A DNA stretch of 64,000 nucleotides, from contig CAXTIG010000026.1 in NCBI GenBank assembly GCA_964244295.1, positions 1 through 64,000 of the forward strand, read 5' to 3'. The first letter of the stretch is position 1, and every line of letters starts with the position of its first letter. The stretch is from JAJAZB01 sp964244295 (GTDB taxonomy: Bacteria > Bacteroidota > Bacteroidia > Cytophagales > Spirosomataceae). The notes under the pieces were generated by a model. That model saw nothing but the letters and a program-made list of their open reading frames with translations. It did no database searches and was not told the origin of the DNA. The translations under genes and the position numbers were made by a program. Below, piece by piece: positions 33,853-41,891 of the stretch.

Positions 33853-34509
33853 ATGTCGCTGACCCTGATTCTGATTTTAATAACCGCCGCCGCGTCGATT
33901 TACGCCTGGCAAAACGAGGCTATTCTTTCCCGCTGGCTGCTCAACCCCTACCAGATTTCCCGCCGCAACGAGTACTGGCGCTTCGTAACCTCCGGCTTCA
34001 TCCACGCCGACTGGGGGCACCTGATTTTCAACATGATCAGCCTTTATTTTTTCGGAAACATCGTTGAGCGAACCATAGCATCCCTGGCCGGACCGGAACT
34101 CAGCGTCATCCTGTTTCTGGCATTATACCTGTTGGGCATCGTGGTTTCGGATTTAGCGACCTATTTTAAGCATCGCAACGACCCCGGCTATAACTCGCTT
34201 GGCGCTTCGGGGGGCGTGTCGGCCATCGTGTTTGCGGGAATTATGTTTTATCCACTCGAACCAATTTACATTTTCTTCATTCCCATCGGTATCCCGGGGT
34301 TTCTATTCGGGGCGCTGTACATTTTGTATTCCAGCTACGAAGCCCGGCGCGGAGGCGGATACGTTAATCACTCGGCGCATATGTGGGGGGCCTTATTCGG
34401 TGTGGCCTTCATTCTCATTTTGTTTGGCAGTGACGTGCTGTTTGGCAATGAAGAAAAAGGGCTGCGCGGCTTTTTTGAACAAATTGGTTCGTACCGGCCT
34501 TTCAGTTGA
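33853..34509 (+). CDS. Rhomboid family intramembrane serine protease
   Basis: The 218-residue, six-helix protein has the catalytic GASGGVSAIVF (Ser) and the partner His in NHSAHMWGALFG, plus the WRFVTSGFIHADWGHLIFNM loop with the HxxxN oxyanion region. It cleaves single-pass membrane proteins within the bilayer. The stop overlaps the start region of the LytTR regulator gene, so the two are co-expressed. Confidence 0.92.
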   Translation: MSLTLILILITAAASIYAWQNEAILSRWLLNPYQISRRNEYWRFVTSGFIHADWGHLIFNMISLYFFGNIVERTIASLAGPELSVILFLALYLLGIVVSDLATYFKHRNDPGYNSLGASGGVSAIVFAGIMFYPLEPIYIFFIPIGIPGFLFGALYILYSSYEARRGGGYVNHSAHMWGALFGVAFILILFGSDVLFGNEEKGLRGFFEQIGSYRPFS

Positions 34510-34511
34510 GC

Positions 34512-35384
34512 ATGGTCAATGCCTTGATTTCCTGGCTCGGCCAACCCATTCCCGCCCCCGAACCTTCTCGCCGAACCCTCGTGACGAGTCTGGTGGCAGG
34601 CTTGTTCATCGGCGGGTTTCTGGTCATTTTTCAACCCTTCGGGGCCTATGGCTGGAACAGCCCCCTCAAAGTGCCCGTGCTGGCGGGCTACGGGGTGGTG
34701 ACGTTCGTGCTGCTGTCGTTCAACGGCTACGTGCTGCCGCGCCTGCTGCCGACCTGGTTTCGGGAAGAGCGCTGGACGGTGGCCCGCGAACTCCTCTTCA
34801 CCGGCTGGAACATCCTCAGCATTGGCATCGCCAACTACGCCTACAACGGCGTGATTTTTGGCGGCTTCGAGCGGGCCGAGGTGCAAGTGACGCATTTATT
34901 TTTCATGGTCTTGATCACGGGGTTGGTGGGATTTTTCCCGGCAGTAGGCATCACCACCTACAAATACCTGCGCTACCTCAACCGCTACGCCCAACCGCCC
35001 CAGCCCGTCCCCCTAACCCGCGCCGAACAAGTGGCCGACCAAACCGAACGGCTGGATTTGGTGGCCGAAAACGGCAAAGATCGCCTGTCGTTGCCCGTCG
35101 ATGAATTGCTCTACCTCGAATCGGCGGATAACTACTCGGAGGTGGTTTTTCTGAAAAACGGGATGGTGAAAAAAGAACTGATTCGTGGGAGCCTGAGCCG
35201 CTTCGAGACCCAGGTGCCCGCCGCCGTCGTGGTGCGCTGTCACCGTTCGTACCTCGTCAATCTGCACCGGGTTGAGCGGGTTTCGGGCAATGCCCAGGGG
35301 TATAAACTGCACCTGCGGGGGCTGGAGACGCCGGTGCCCGTGGCGCGGGCGTATTCGGAGGTGGTGAAGAAATTGCGCACATAG
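34512..35384 (+). CDS. Membrane-bound LytTR DNA-binding regulator
   Basis: About 290 residues: four hydrophobic helices in residues ~20-155, a linker, then a LytTR domain from ~185 (LPVDELLYLESADNYSEVVFLKNG...SLSRFE...VRCHRSYLVNLHRVERVSG). Membrane-tethered LytTR proteins sense a membrane or extracytoplasmic signal. The ATG at 34512 is preferred; a TTG at 34506 overlaps the rhomboid stop. Coupling to a rhomboid protease is suggestive of regulated proteolysis, but the regulator's helices could also be simple anchors. Confidence 0.88.
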   Translation: MVNALISWLGQPIPAPEPSRRTLVTSLVAGLFIGGFLVIFQPFGAYGWNSPLKVPVLAGYGVVTFVLLSFNGYVLPRLLPTWFREERWTVARELLFTGWNILSIGIANYAYNGVIFGGFERAEVQVTHLFFMVLITGLVGFFPAVGITTYKYLRYLNRYAQPPQPVPLTRAEQVADQTERLDLVAENGKDRLSLPVDELLYLESADNYSEVVFLKNGMVKKELIRGSLSRFETQVPAAVVVRCHRSYLVNLHRVERVSGNAQGYKLHLRGLETPVPVARAYSEVVKKLRT

Positions 35385-35514
35385 GATTCCAGCCGTGAAG
35401 GACTGCGTGCGTAGGCGCGGCTGGAATCCGGAGTCGGCGGAACTTGACGCTACTCATCGACCACCTCCGGATTCCAGCCGCGCCTACGCACGCAGTCCTT
35501 CACGGCTGGAATCC
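35384..35514. repeat. Perfect 50-bp inverted repeat with self-paired arms
   Basis: Arms 35384-35433 and 35465-35514 are exact reverse complements. Each arm also folds on itself (GGATTCCAGCCG with CGGCTGGAATCC), so the element can form one long cruciform or two separate hairpins. It follows the LytTR gene on the plus strand. Confidence 0.88.
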
Positions 35515-35661
35515 TCGTGGGGTTCCCAACCACCCCAGCGGCCTTGTCATTCGCCCCCGCGTTTGCCAACCGCCCCCAAACCGCGCCAGAAGCCCCTTTT
35601 TTAAGCGCCGTACCAGCAGCGGATTGTACGTTTGAGTCGTTCAAAAAACGCACAACCAACC

Positions 35662-36372
35662 ATGGAAACGGCTTATAAATACGTCCTCGCCCTCCACGTC
35701 GCCTGCGGCTTCGTGGCCCTGCTGACCGGCCTCGTCGCCATTTTTGCCAAAAAAGGAAAGCCGCTGCACAACCGGGTCGGCGTGATTTATTTCTGGGGAA
35801 TGTTCGGCGTCTTCGTCACCACCCTCGTTTTATTCAGCCTCAAACCAACCAGGCCCGTTCTGCAATTTTTCCTGATGGTAGCCGTCGCCAGTTTTTACCA
35901 AACCTTCACGGGTCGCCGGACGCTGGGCCGCAAAAAAGCGGGCAGCCAACCCACCTGGCCCGACTGGCTAGCGCTGGGGATTGTCATAGCCTTTGGCCTC
36001 GGCACGCTAGGCTTTAGCGGGTACACGGCGCTGCAAGGCAACTGGTTCATGGGCACGCTCTACACCGGCTTCACCTGGATTTGCCTCAGCAGCGGCTGGC
36101 AGGACTGGCGACTGTACACGGGCCGCACCAAACCCGAAAAGGGCGGTTGGTTGATTCTGCACATCATGCGAATGATGAGTTCCTACGCCGCCACGGTTAC
36201 GGCCTTCATGGTCAACATGAGCGGGCGCTTGCCCGAGACCACGCCGAAGTGGGTGTACCTGACCGCTTGGATTCTGCCGGGCCTGCTCATCGGCGGTATC
36301 GGCATCCGGCGGTACGTGCGGATTTGGCGGGCGAAATTGAATCCGGTTCCAAAAACGGTGGTCGTTGCGTAG
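35662..36372 (+). CDS. DUF2306-type membrane protein
   Basis: About 236 residues with seven hydrophobic helices. The start (YKYVLALHVACGFVALLTGLVAIFAKKGKPLHNRVGVIYFWGM) has the paired His and the G-x-HNRxG loop of DUF2306 proteins. Function is unknown. The ATG at 35662 fits the first helix; earlier codons in frame overlap no ribosome-binding signal I can see. Confidence 0.82.
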   Translation: METAYKYVLALHVACGFVALLTGLVAIFAKKGKPLHNRVGVIYFWGMFGVFVTTLVLFSLKPTRPVLQFFLMVAVASFYQTFTGRRTLGRKKAGSQPTWPDWLALGIVIAFGLGTLGFSGYTALQGNWFMGTLYTGFTWICLSSGWQDWRLYTGRTKPEKGGWLILHIMRMMSSYAATVTAFMVNMSGRLPETTPKWVYLTAWILPGLLIGGIGIRRYVRIWRAKLNPVPKTVVVA

Positions 36373-36440
36373 CCGTGAAAAATTGGTTACTGAACCAATG
36401 AAGCAGGTTAGGATTTCAGAAAGCCGGTAAAAACGTGCGG

Positions 36441-36489
36441 GAGGTCACCCTTCGCCCGTGCGACGGACCGCTCCGCTCAGGGTGACCTC
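36441..36489. repeat. Inverted repeat GAGGTCACCCT
   Basis: GAGGTCACCCT (36441-36451) pairs exactly with AGGGTGACCTC (36479-36489), in the gap between convergent genes. Confidence 0.7.
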
Positions 36490-36522
36490 ACGCCATTAAA
36501 AAACAAAAACGATAAACCGCTT

Positions 36523-36566
36523 TGAACAAAAAAGCCCCGACTCCTCCAAAGTGAGTCGGGGCTTTT
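36523..36566 (-). terminator. Rho-independent terminator of the TPR gene
   Basis: AAAAGCCCCGACTC (36530-36543) pairs with GAGTCGGGGCTTTT (36553-36566). On the minus strand it is followed by a T-rich run; on the plus strand TTTT follows too, so it may work both ways. Confidence 0.85.
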
Positions 36567-36582
36567 CACGAAAAAAAGAACC

Positions 36583-37362
36583 TCAGTTTTGTTTAAAAAC
36601 CCCCAGTGGATCTTCCTTTCGGGCCATCAACTGCGTCAGAAAATTAATGTCCAGGTTTTTCACGTCGAAGCGACGGGCCTGGTGAAAATAAGTCCAGGCC
36701 TGGTCGTACTGCTGTTCGTAAAAGGCCGCCAGCGAGAGTTTCAAAAATGCGTTCGCGTTGCTCGTGTCAATCGTTACGGCGCGGTTGAGCAGGCCCGTGG
36801 CCCGCGTCAGGTCGGTGGTGGTGCTGTCGGTTTTGTAGCGGTTGAGGTGCAGCGTGGCCAGGTCGGTCATGAGCGTGGCGTTGCTCGAATCGACCGTCAG
36901 GCCGCGACCCAGTAGGTCGATGGCCGCTTCGGGGTTGCCTTTGTTGAACTGAATCACGCCCAGGCCCCAGTACGGATCGGCGCTTTGGGGGTTGAGCAGG
37001 TGGGCGAGGTTGAAGCGGTAGGTGGCCGTGTCCAGCGAGCCTTCGGTGACGTACTCCCAACCGCGTTCGGCAAAAAACTGACTGGCGGCGGCGCGGCTTT
37101 CAAAGTTCTGGTCGCAGGAAGCCAGGAACTGTTCTTCGCGGGCCTGTTGCTTCGGCGTTTTGGGAAGCTCACCAAACAGCGGCACCACGTTATAATTCAC
37201 CACCGGCGCTTCGGCCACGCTCACCGGCCGGGCGGGGGCGGAAGCCGTTTTTTTGGCTAAAACCGGCGCTTTTTTGGCGTTTGGTACGCGGCTCTGCCCC
37301 AGCGAAGCCAGGGAAACCAACATCAAAAGGGCCAGTGGCCCGCAGACAAGTTGAGCGTTCAC
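36583..37362 (-). CDS. Exported TPR repeat protein
   Basis: The 259-residue protein has a signal peptide (MNAQLVCGPLALLMLVSLASLGQ) and then a linker rich in Ala/Lys/Pro. From about residue 100 come TPR-like units: AAASQFFAERGWEYVTEGSLDTATYRFNLAHLLNP, ADPYWGLGVIQFNKGNPEAAIDLLGRGLTV, and two more towards the C-terminus. It is likely a periplasmic scaffold. Transcribed alone, ending at the terminator at 36530-36566. Confidence 0.85.
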   Translation of the reverse strand: MNAQLVCGPLALLMLVSLASLGQSRVPNAKKAPVLAKKTASAPARPVSVAEAPVVNYNVVPLFGELPKTPKQQAREEQFLASCDQNFESRAAASQFFAERGWEYVTEGSLDTATYRFNLAHLLNPQSADPYWGLGVIQFNKGNPEAAIDLLGRGLTVDSSNATLMTDLATLHLNRYKTDSTTTDLTRATGLLNRAVTIDTSNANAFLKLSLAAFYEQQYDQAWTYFHQARRFDVKNLDINFLTQLMARKEDPLGVFKQN

Positions 37363-37418
37363 GGAATCAGAAAATGGATAGGCTTTTGATTAACGCGTTG
37401 TTCTTCAAAAAATTGACT

Positions 37419-38816
37419 TTACCGCCCTCTCTTTTTTGAAGCCGCCGACCGGGCGGAACGCCCGCGCGGCCAGGAGGGGTTGGCACTCGCTATTTTTTTC
37501 TTACCCGGTTTGAAATCGGCTTTGGCGGAGGCAACCCCCGCCTTACCCGCCGCTGCCCGTGGCCTCGGTTTGGGTTTATTTTTTTTCTCGTGAAAAGCAC
37601 CCTGAAACGTTGGGTCGGCGCGTTTGCGCTGCTCGTCGATTTCGCGGAGCATGGCCTGGCTTTCGTCAAACGGCGTTTCCTCCCGCGCCACGTCGGCGGG
37701 AATCGGCTCGCGGGGTATGGGTTGCCGGATGAGCGCCTCGATGCGACCGACGTGAAATTCTTCCTCCATCGTCACGAACGTGATGGCTTCGCCCGTGTGG
37801 CTGGCCCGGCCCGTGCGCCCGATGCGGTGGACATAGTCTTCGTAAATCAGCGGCACGTCGAAGTTGATCACGTGGCTCACTTCCTGGATGTCGATGCCCC
37901 GCGCCGCCACGTCGGTCGCCACGAGTACCCGGATGTGGCCTTCGCGAAAGGCGTCCATCGCGTTGATGCGCGTGTTCTGGCCTTTGTTGGCGTGAATCAC
38001 CCGCACCTGCTCCTGGGGCACTACCCGCCGGGCGATGAATTTGAAAACGGCGTCGGCGGTTTCCTTCGAGCGCACGAACACCATCACCCGGCTTAGGGAC
38101 TCGTTCCGCAAGAAATGCGCCAATAAATTGAGCTTGGTTTTTTCGTTGGGCAACTGAAACAGCCGCTGGCTAACGCCCTCGGCGGTCATCGTTTCGGGCG
38201 TCACTTCCACCCGCGTGGGGTATTCCAGAAATTCGTGCGAGAGCTTTTCGACGCGGGGCGAAAACGTGGCCGAAAACAAGAGGTTTTGCCGCTTGCGCGG
38301 AATCACTTCGAGGATGCGCCGGATTTGGGGCATAAAGCCCATGTCCATGATCTTGTCGGCCTCATCGAGCACCAGCGTTTTCAACTGCTTCACCCCGATT
38401 TCGCCCCGCAGGTACAAATCCAGGAAGCGTCCCGGCGTGGCCACCAGAATGTCCAGCCCCTTCTGAATAGCCTCGATTTGGCTTTTCGGCCCCAATCCGC
38501 CGTAGATTGCCACGTGGCGCAGATCGGTGTGTTTGGCGAGTTGGCCCACGGCCTCGTCGATTTGCATGACCAACTCGCGGGTGGGGGCCAGGATGAGCGC
38601 CCGCAGGTCTTGCCCCTGGGCGTACTTTACTTTCATCAGCAGCGGCAGCAGGTAGGCCGCCGTTTTGCCGGTGCCGGTTTGGGCGATGCCCAGCACGTCG
38701 TGCCCGGCCGCGATGAGCGGAATGGCCTGCTGCTGAATCGGCGTCGGCTCGGTGTAGCCCGCTTCGGCCACGGCGTTGAGCAACTGCCGGTTCAGGTCAA
38801 AATCCTCGAAATTCAT
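37419..38816 (-). CDS. DEAD-box ATP-dependent RNA helicase
   Basis: The 465-residue protein has all DEAD-box motifs: Q-motif region YTEPTPIQQQAIPLI, AQTGTGKTAA, PTRELVMQ, LDEADKIMDMGF, FSATFS, DVAARGID and HRIGRTGRA. A Lys/Arg-rich tail (from about residue 405) probably binds RNA. Family members remodel RNA in ribosome assembly or mRNA decay, often in the cold. The start ATG at 38816 opens with FEDFDLNRQLLNAV as usual. Confidence 0.95.
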   Translation of the reverse strand: MNFEDFDLNRQLLNAVAEAGYTEPTPIQQQAIPLIAAGHDVLGIAQTGTGKTAAYLLPLLMKVKYAQGQDLRALILAPTRELVMQIDEAVGQLAKHTDLRHVAIYGGLGPKSQIEAIQKGLDILVATPGRFLDLYLRGEIGVKQLKTLVLDEADKIMDMGFMPQIRRILEVIPRKRQNLLFSATFSPRVEKLSHEFLEYPTRVEVTPETMTAEGVSQRLFQLPNEKTKLNLLAHFLRNESLSRVMVFVRSKETADAVFKFIARRVVPQEQVRVIHANKGQNTRINAMDAFREGHIRVLVATDVAARGIDIQEVSHVINFDVPLIYEDYVHRIGRTGRASHTGEAITFVTMEEEFHVGRIEALIRQPIPREPIPADVAREETPFDESQAMLREIDEQRKRADPTFQGAFHEKKNKPKPRPRAAAGKAGVASAKADFKPGKKKIASANPSWPRGRSARSAASKKRGR

Positions 38817-38873
38817 GGGGCAAAGGTAGTTACAAAATACCCCGCGAGGATTTTAAACGAAAATCCCGGATTT

Positions 38874-38916
38874 CGTCATGCCGAAACAAGTCCGCAATGG
38901 AATTGGCGGCATGACG
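38874..38916. repeat. Degraded GTCATGCCG-family inverted repeat
   Basis: CGTCATGCCG (38874-38883) pairs with CGGCATGACG (38907-38916). The inner CGAAACAAG matches one arm of the repeat at 31286-31395, but the other arm has been lost. Confidence 0.6.
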
Positions 38917-38962
38917 GTCAAGTTGTTCAAGGTATTACACCTCGAACCCGCCCTGAATTGAG

Positions 38963-38970
38963 TAGCTTTG
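38963..38970 (+). promoter_or_regulatory. Promoter -7 element of the toxin-antitoxin operon
   Basis: TAGCTTTG matches TAnnTTTG and lies 17 bp before the antitoxin ATG at 38987. Confidence 0.55.
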
Positions 38971-38986
38971 TTGAAACACAACACCC

Positions 38987-39196
38987 ATGACAGCCCTGAA
39001 ACTTCGGGAAACCGTTCGGAACGGTGGCATCTTTATCCCACTTTCCAAAGACCTTGACAATCAGGAAGTCGAAGTGGAACTTACGGTTCGCCCCCTCCAC
39101 CCGGTTCCCCATTCGACACCCGCTACCGTTGCGGAAGCGTTCTTTTCAAAAATTACGGTTCGCTCCACGGAAGAGTTCGACGCCCATGACCAGTAA
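38987..39196 (+). CDS. Antitoxin of an intact PIN toxin-antitoxin pair
   Basis: A 69-residue protein (MTALKLRETVRNGGIFIPLSKDLDNQEVEVELTVRPL...) with a beta-rich N-terminal half resembling AbrB-like or similar small DNA-binding folds, and a C-terminal part (TVAEAFFSKITVRSTEEFDAH) that could cover the toxin. Its stop overlaps the toxin start by 11 bases. A promoter element lies just upstream. Family is not certain. Confidence 0.75.
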   Translation: MTALKLRETVRNGGIFIPLSKDLDNQEVEVELTVRPLHPVPHSTPATVAEAFFSKITVRSTEEFDAHDQ

Positions 39197-39644
39197 CCGA
39201 ATTCTGCTCGACAGTTCGATTCTGGTCGAAAAAGCGAAGCGAACGCGGCCCCAGGTATTCGATGCCCTGCTGCAACGCGATGACTACGAGAAGTGCATTT
39301 GTTCGGCGGTTTTGAGCGAGTTTGCGTTTCATCTGCTGGCCATCGAAGGCGGCAAGGCACCCCGAACGCTAAAAGAAAATGCGGTCATTCCGGCCCTGAT
39401 TTCGGCTAATTCGCCGGAAGCGCTGTTGCGCTTGTTTACCTTTTTACCCGATAGTTCACAAACCATTTCGACGTACCTCACTTTGATGGTCCGGTACAAC
39501 CTGCTGCCGAACGACGCGCTGATTCTGTCGGCCTGCGTACTACATGAAATTCCCCTGCTGGCGAGTTATGACCAACCTGATTTCGAGCGCGCCTGCCTGG
39601 GCGAAGGAATTACGTTGATAGCCGACGTGGCGGCATTGGGCTGA
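39186..39644 (+). CDS. PIN-domain ribonuclease toxin (VapC-like)
   Basis: From the ATG at 39186 the 152-residue product starts TSNRILLDSSILVEKAKR (first Asp of the PIN site), has YNLLPNDALILSACVLHEIPLLASYDQPDFE with the later acidic residues, and a conserved middle Glu region (SAVLSEFAFHLL). VapC-type toxins cut tRNA or rRNA. The overlap with the antitoxin gene and the shared promoter make this a working module by all visible signs, in contrast to the broken one at 1656-2063. Confidence 0.88.
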   Translation: MTSNRILLDSSILVEKAKRTRPQVFDALLQRDDYEKCICSAVLSEFAFHLLAIEGGKAPRTLKENAVIPALISANSPEALLRLFTFLPDSSQTISTYLTLMVRYNLLPNDALILSACVLHEIPLLASYDQPDFERACLGEGITLIADVAALG

Positions 39645-39826
39645 ATGCGGCGGCAAATAATTTGAGTCTGCAACTCGTGTTCGGACAAATTTGCTGACTT
39701 TGAGCGGTATGAAAATTGAAGCAAATTACCCGCCTGAACTGACACGAGTTGCAAGCTCGCGCCATTCAAAGTCACAGACTCGCACCAGTTGGGGGCAACA
39801 CCTGGAATAACTCCGCCTGGGGTTAT

Positions 39827-41581
39827 TTAATTCTGTAAACCACTTTCAGTAGGGTGATGGGCTTTGCCATCTTTTGTAACAATGACTGGCCTGAAATCGT
39901 ATATGAGTGAATTTGGTAATACTATCTCCCACTTTTTAGTACCAGATGCTGCGTCTAATGCGTAAATCCGCTCACTTGCACTTGTTGATAAAGATTTACT
40001 CTCCCCCAATGTATAAACAACTCCATTAACTATCACCGGATGGATACTTTTTTTGTAATTTTGCTGATATTTTAACGACCATTTCACAATGCCATCTGTT
40101 GCATTTAATGCAAAAGTCCCTTCATCCGATGTGAAATAAAGTGTATTAGAATAATAGTACGGAGTGTTCTTATCAAGAAACGTGGTTGAGAAACCCCAGC
40201 CTCCTGAGCCTATTGGTAAAAAATTCGCCCCTACACTATATCGGTCATTGGAAGTGCCTGTAATTTTTACACACCTGAAAATCGTATTATTAAGAACAAT
40301 AGGACTATTACGTTCAGCGACTACTAAACCGTTAGGAATTACACTATTAGGAATTGGCTCCCCAGTTTCACAATTTAATATAAATAAGTCTCCAACAAAC
40401 AAATTTTTCCCAACGACTACTGGATTATTATTGAATTTATTTCCTTTAAAATATTTACTCCATTTAGGGACACCTGTAGTTGCATCCAAAGCGGATAATA
40501 CGCCCCCTTCATTTCCTGCAAAAATAGTATTGTCTGCGATAACAGGCCCTCCACTGATTTTATACCTACCGGAGGAATTTAATTCGTTTTTAAACTTCCA
40601 TTTTAGTGTTCTAGTTGCAGCATCAACTGCGTAAATATAGTTTTCATCACTACCCAAAAATATAACTCCATTTGCGATTGTTGGAGTAGATTGTACATCA
40701 GAGTTGTCTGTTGTAAGTTGAAGTTTCCATTTTTCCTTTCCAGTTTTAGCATCAACCGCAAGAAGCCGACCGAGTTCATCACCAAAATAAATTACACTAT
40801 TTTCAATTGCAAGACCAGATGTTATTTCACTAAAACGAGAACTCCACAAGTTACTGCCAGTGCTTGCATCGAGTGCATATAAAATGTCATTTGCGGCAAG
40901 GTAGAGTACATCTGAATTAGTTATTGATGTTGTCACTTTAGTTATATTAACCTCGTACACCTGCGCACTCCCATCCTCCGCCGTCACCGTGTAATTCACC
41001 GCGTTGCTAAAGTTCTGCACCAGGCCGGAGGCGGGGGCTACCGTGGCTTTGGCCGAGAGCGTCAGCGTGGGCACCAGTTTGGTCAGGTCGGCATCGGCGG
41101 GGACGGTGGCGGTAATCTTGCGGGTGCTCTGGTCGATGGCGGCGGTCACGGCGGGGTTGAGGGCCGCGAAGCTGAAGGTGGTAATCTGCTTGTCGCTGGA
41201 TTTTGGGGCGGCCTGCACGACCACCGTCACGGTAATTTTCAGGGGCGTACCGCCCCCGGCGGGGGTCACGATAAAAATAACGGGGTTGGTGTAATCGCGG
41301 GCGGTGCCGGGGTTGGGGTCAATGCTGGCCCCGGTGGCGAGGGGGATGCTCAGGGTGAGGGATTTTACGTTCGTGCCGGCGGGCACGGTCACGGTGAAAC
41401 TCGTCCCGGCCGCATCGGGCACCACGGTGGCCCCGTTGATGCCCGGCACGGTGGGCGTGGATTGGATGGGGTTGACGGTCGGCTGGGGCGCGGGGGTATC
41501 GGCTTCTTTTTTCCCGCAGGACAGCACGAGGGCGGTGAACACCAAGAGCAGCAGGAGGGTGGATTTGAGGAGGGAGTTCAT
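39827..41581 (-). CDS. PQQ-like beta-propeller lipoprotein with Ig-like N-terminal domains (compositional mosaic)
   Basis: The ATG at 41581 gives 584 residues: SPII signal (MNSLLKSTLLLLLVFTALVLSC), two ~80-residue beta domains of the DUF5018-like kind (residues ~40-215), then a PQQ-type propeller with blades such as NDILYALDASTGSNLWSSRF, GDELGRLLAVDAKTGKEKWKL, SDENYIYAVDAATRTLKWKF and GGVLSALDATTGVPKWSKYF. The N-terminal part (41581 to about 40950) is GC-rich like the rest of the window; the propeller part is clearly AT-rich with different codon use. This suggests that the propeller came in by domain-level recombination. Likely an outer-membrane or surface binding protein. Confidence 0.88.
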   Translation of the reverse strand: MNSLLKSTLLLLLVFTALVLSCGKKEADTPAPQPTVNPIQSTPTVPGINGATVVPDAAGTSFTVTVPAGTNVKSLTLSIPLATGASIDPNPGTARDYTNPVIFIVTPAGGGTPLKITVTVVVQAAPKSSDKQITTFSFAALNPAVTAAIDQSTRKITATVPADADLTKLVPTLTLSAKATVAPASGLVQNFSNAVNYTVTAEDGSAQVYEVNITKVTTSITNSDVLYLAANDILYALDASTGSNLWSSRFSEITSGLAIENSVIYFGDELGRLLAVDAKTGKEKWKLQLTTDNSDVQSTPTIANGVIFLGSDENYIYAVDAATRTLKWKFKNELNSSGRYKISGGPVIADNTIFAGNEGGVLSALDATTGVPKWSKYFKGNKFNNNPVVVGKNLFVGDLFILNCETGEPIPNSVIPNGLVVAERNSPIVLNNTIFRCVKITGTSNDRYSVGANFLPIGSGGWGFSTTFLDKNTPYYYSNTLYFTSDEGTFALNATDGIVKWSLKYQQNYKKSIHPVIVNGVVYTLGESKSLSTSASERIYALDAASGTKKWEIVLPNSLIYDFRPVIVTKDGKAHHPTESGLQN

Positions 41582-41615
41582 GGGTGTCAAGTTGAGGGGG
41601 GTGCCGGGGCTGAAA

Positions 41616-41667
41616 TGCCAAAAGCCTTCCTGCTACGCGCTCCCGCGTAGCAGGAAGGCTTTTGGCA
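41616..41667. repeat. Perfect 24-bp hairpin upstream of the propeller gene
   Basis: TGCCAAAAGCCTTCCTGCTA starts the left arm (41616-41639), paired exactly with 41644-41667 around a 4-nt loop. It lies in a 310-bp gap (41582-41891) in which I see nothing else; the hairpin is far from any stop codon on the minus side, so terminator function is doubtful. Confidence 0.8.
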
Positions 41668-41891
41668 AAGCTATTCAGCAATCAGAAACCGGGCAAGGGT
41701 TTTCAGGGAGTTTTTGAAAAAATTACTTGGTTTTCGCCAATTGTTTCAAAATGAACTGGTTAATCCGGGTCTTCATGCTGCCCGTTCCACGGCCAACTGG
41801 TAAATTCTCATTCAAGCCTGCTAAAAACGTCCTTCATCCGCGTCGCGGATATCCGATTTTAGTACTGCTCTTGAGCAAGACAGGTTCAGAT

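Noticed and set aside
38987..39196. Possible link of the intact toxin-antitoxin pair with a mobile element
   Set aside because: No integrase, direct repeats or compositional shift next to it.
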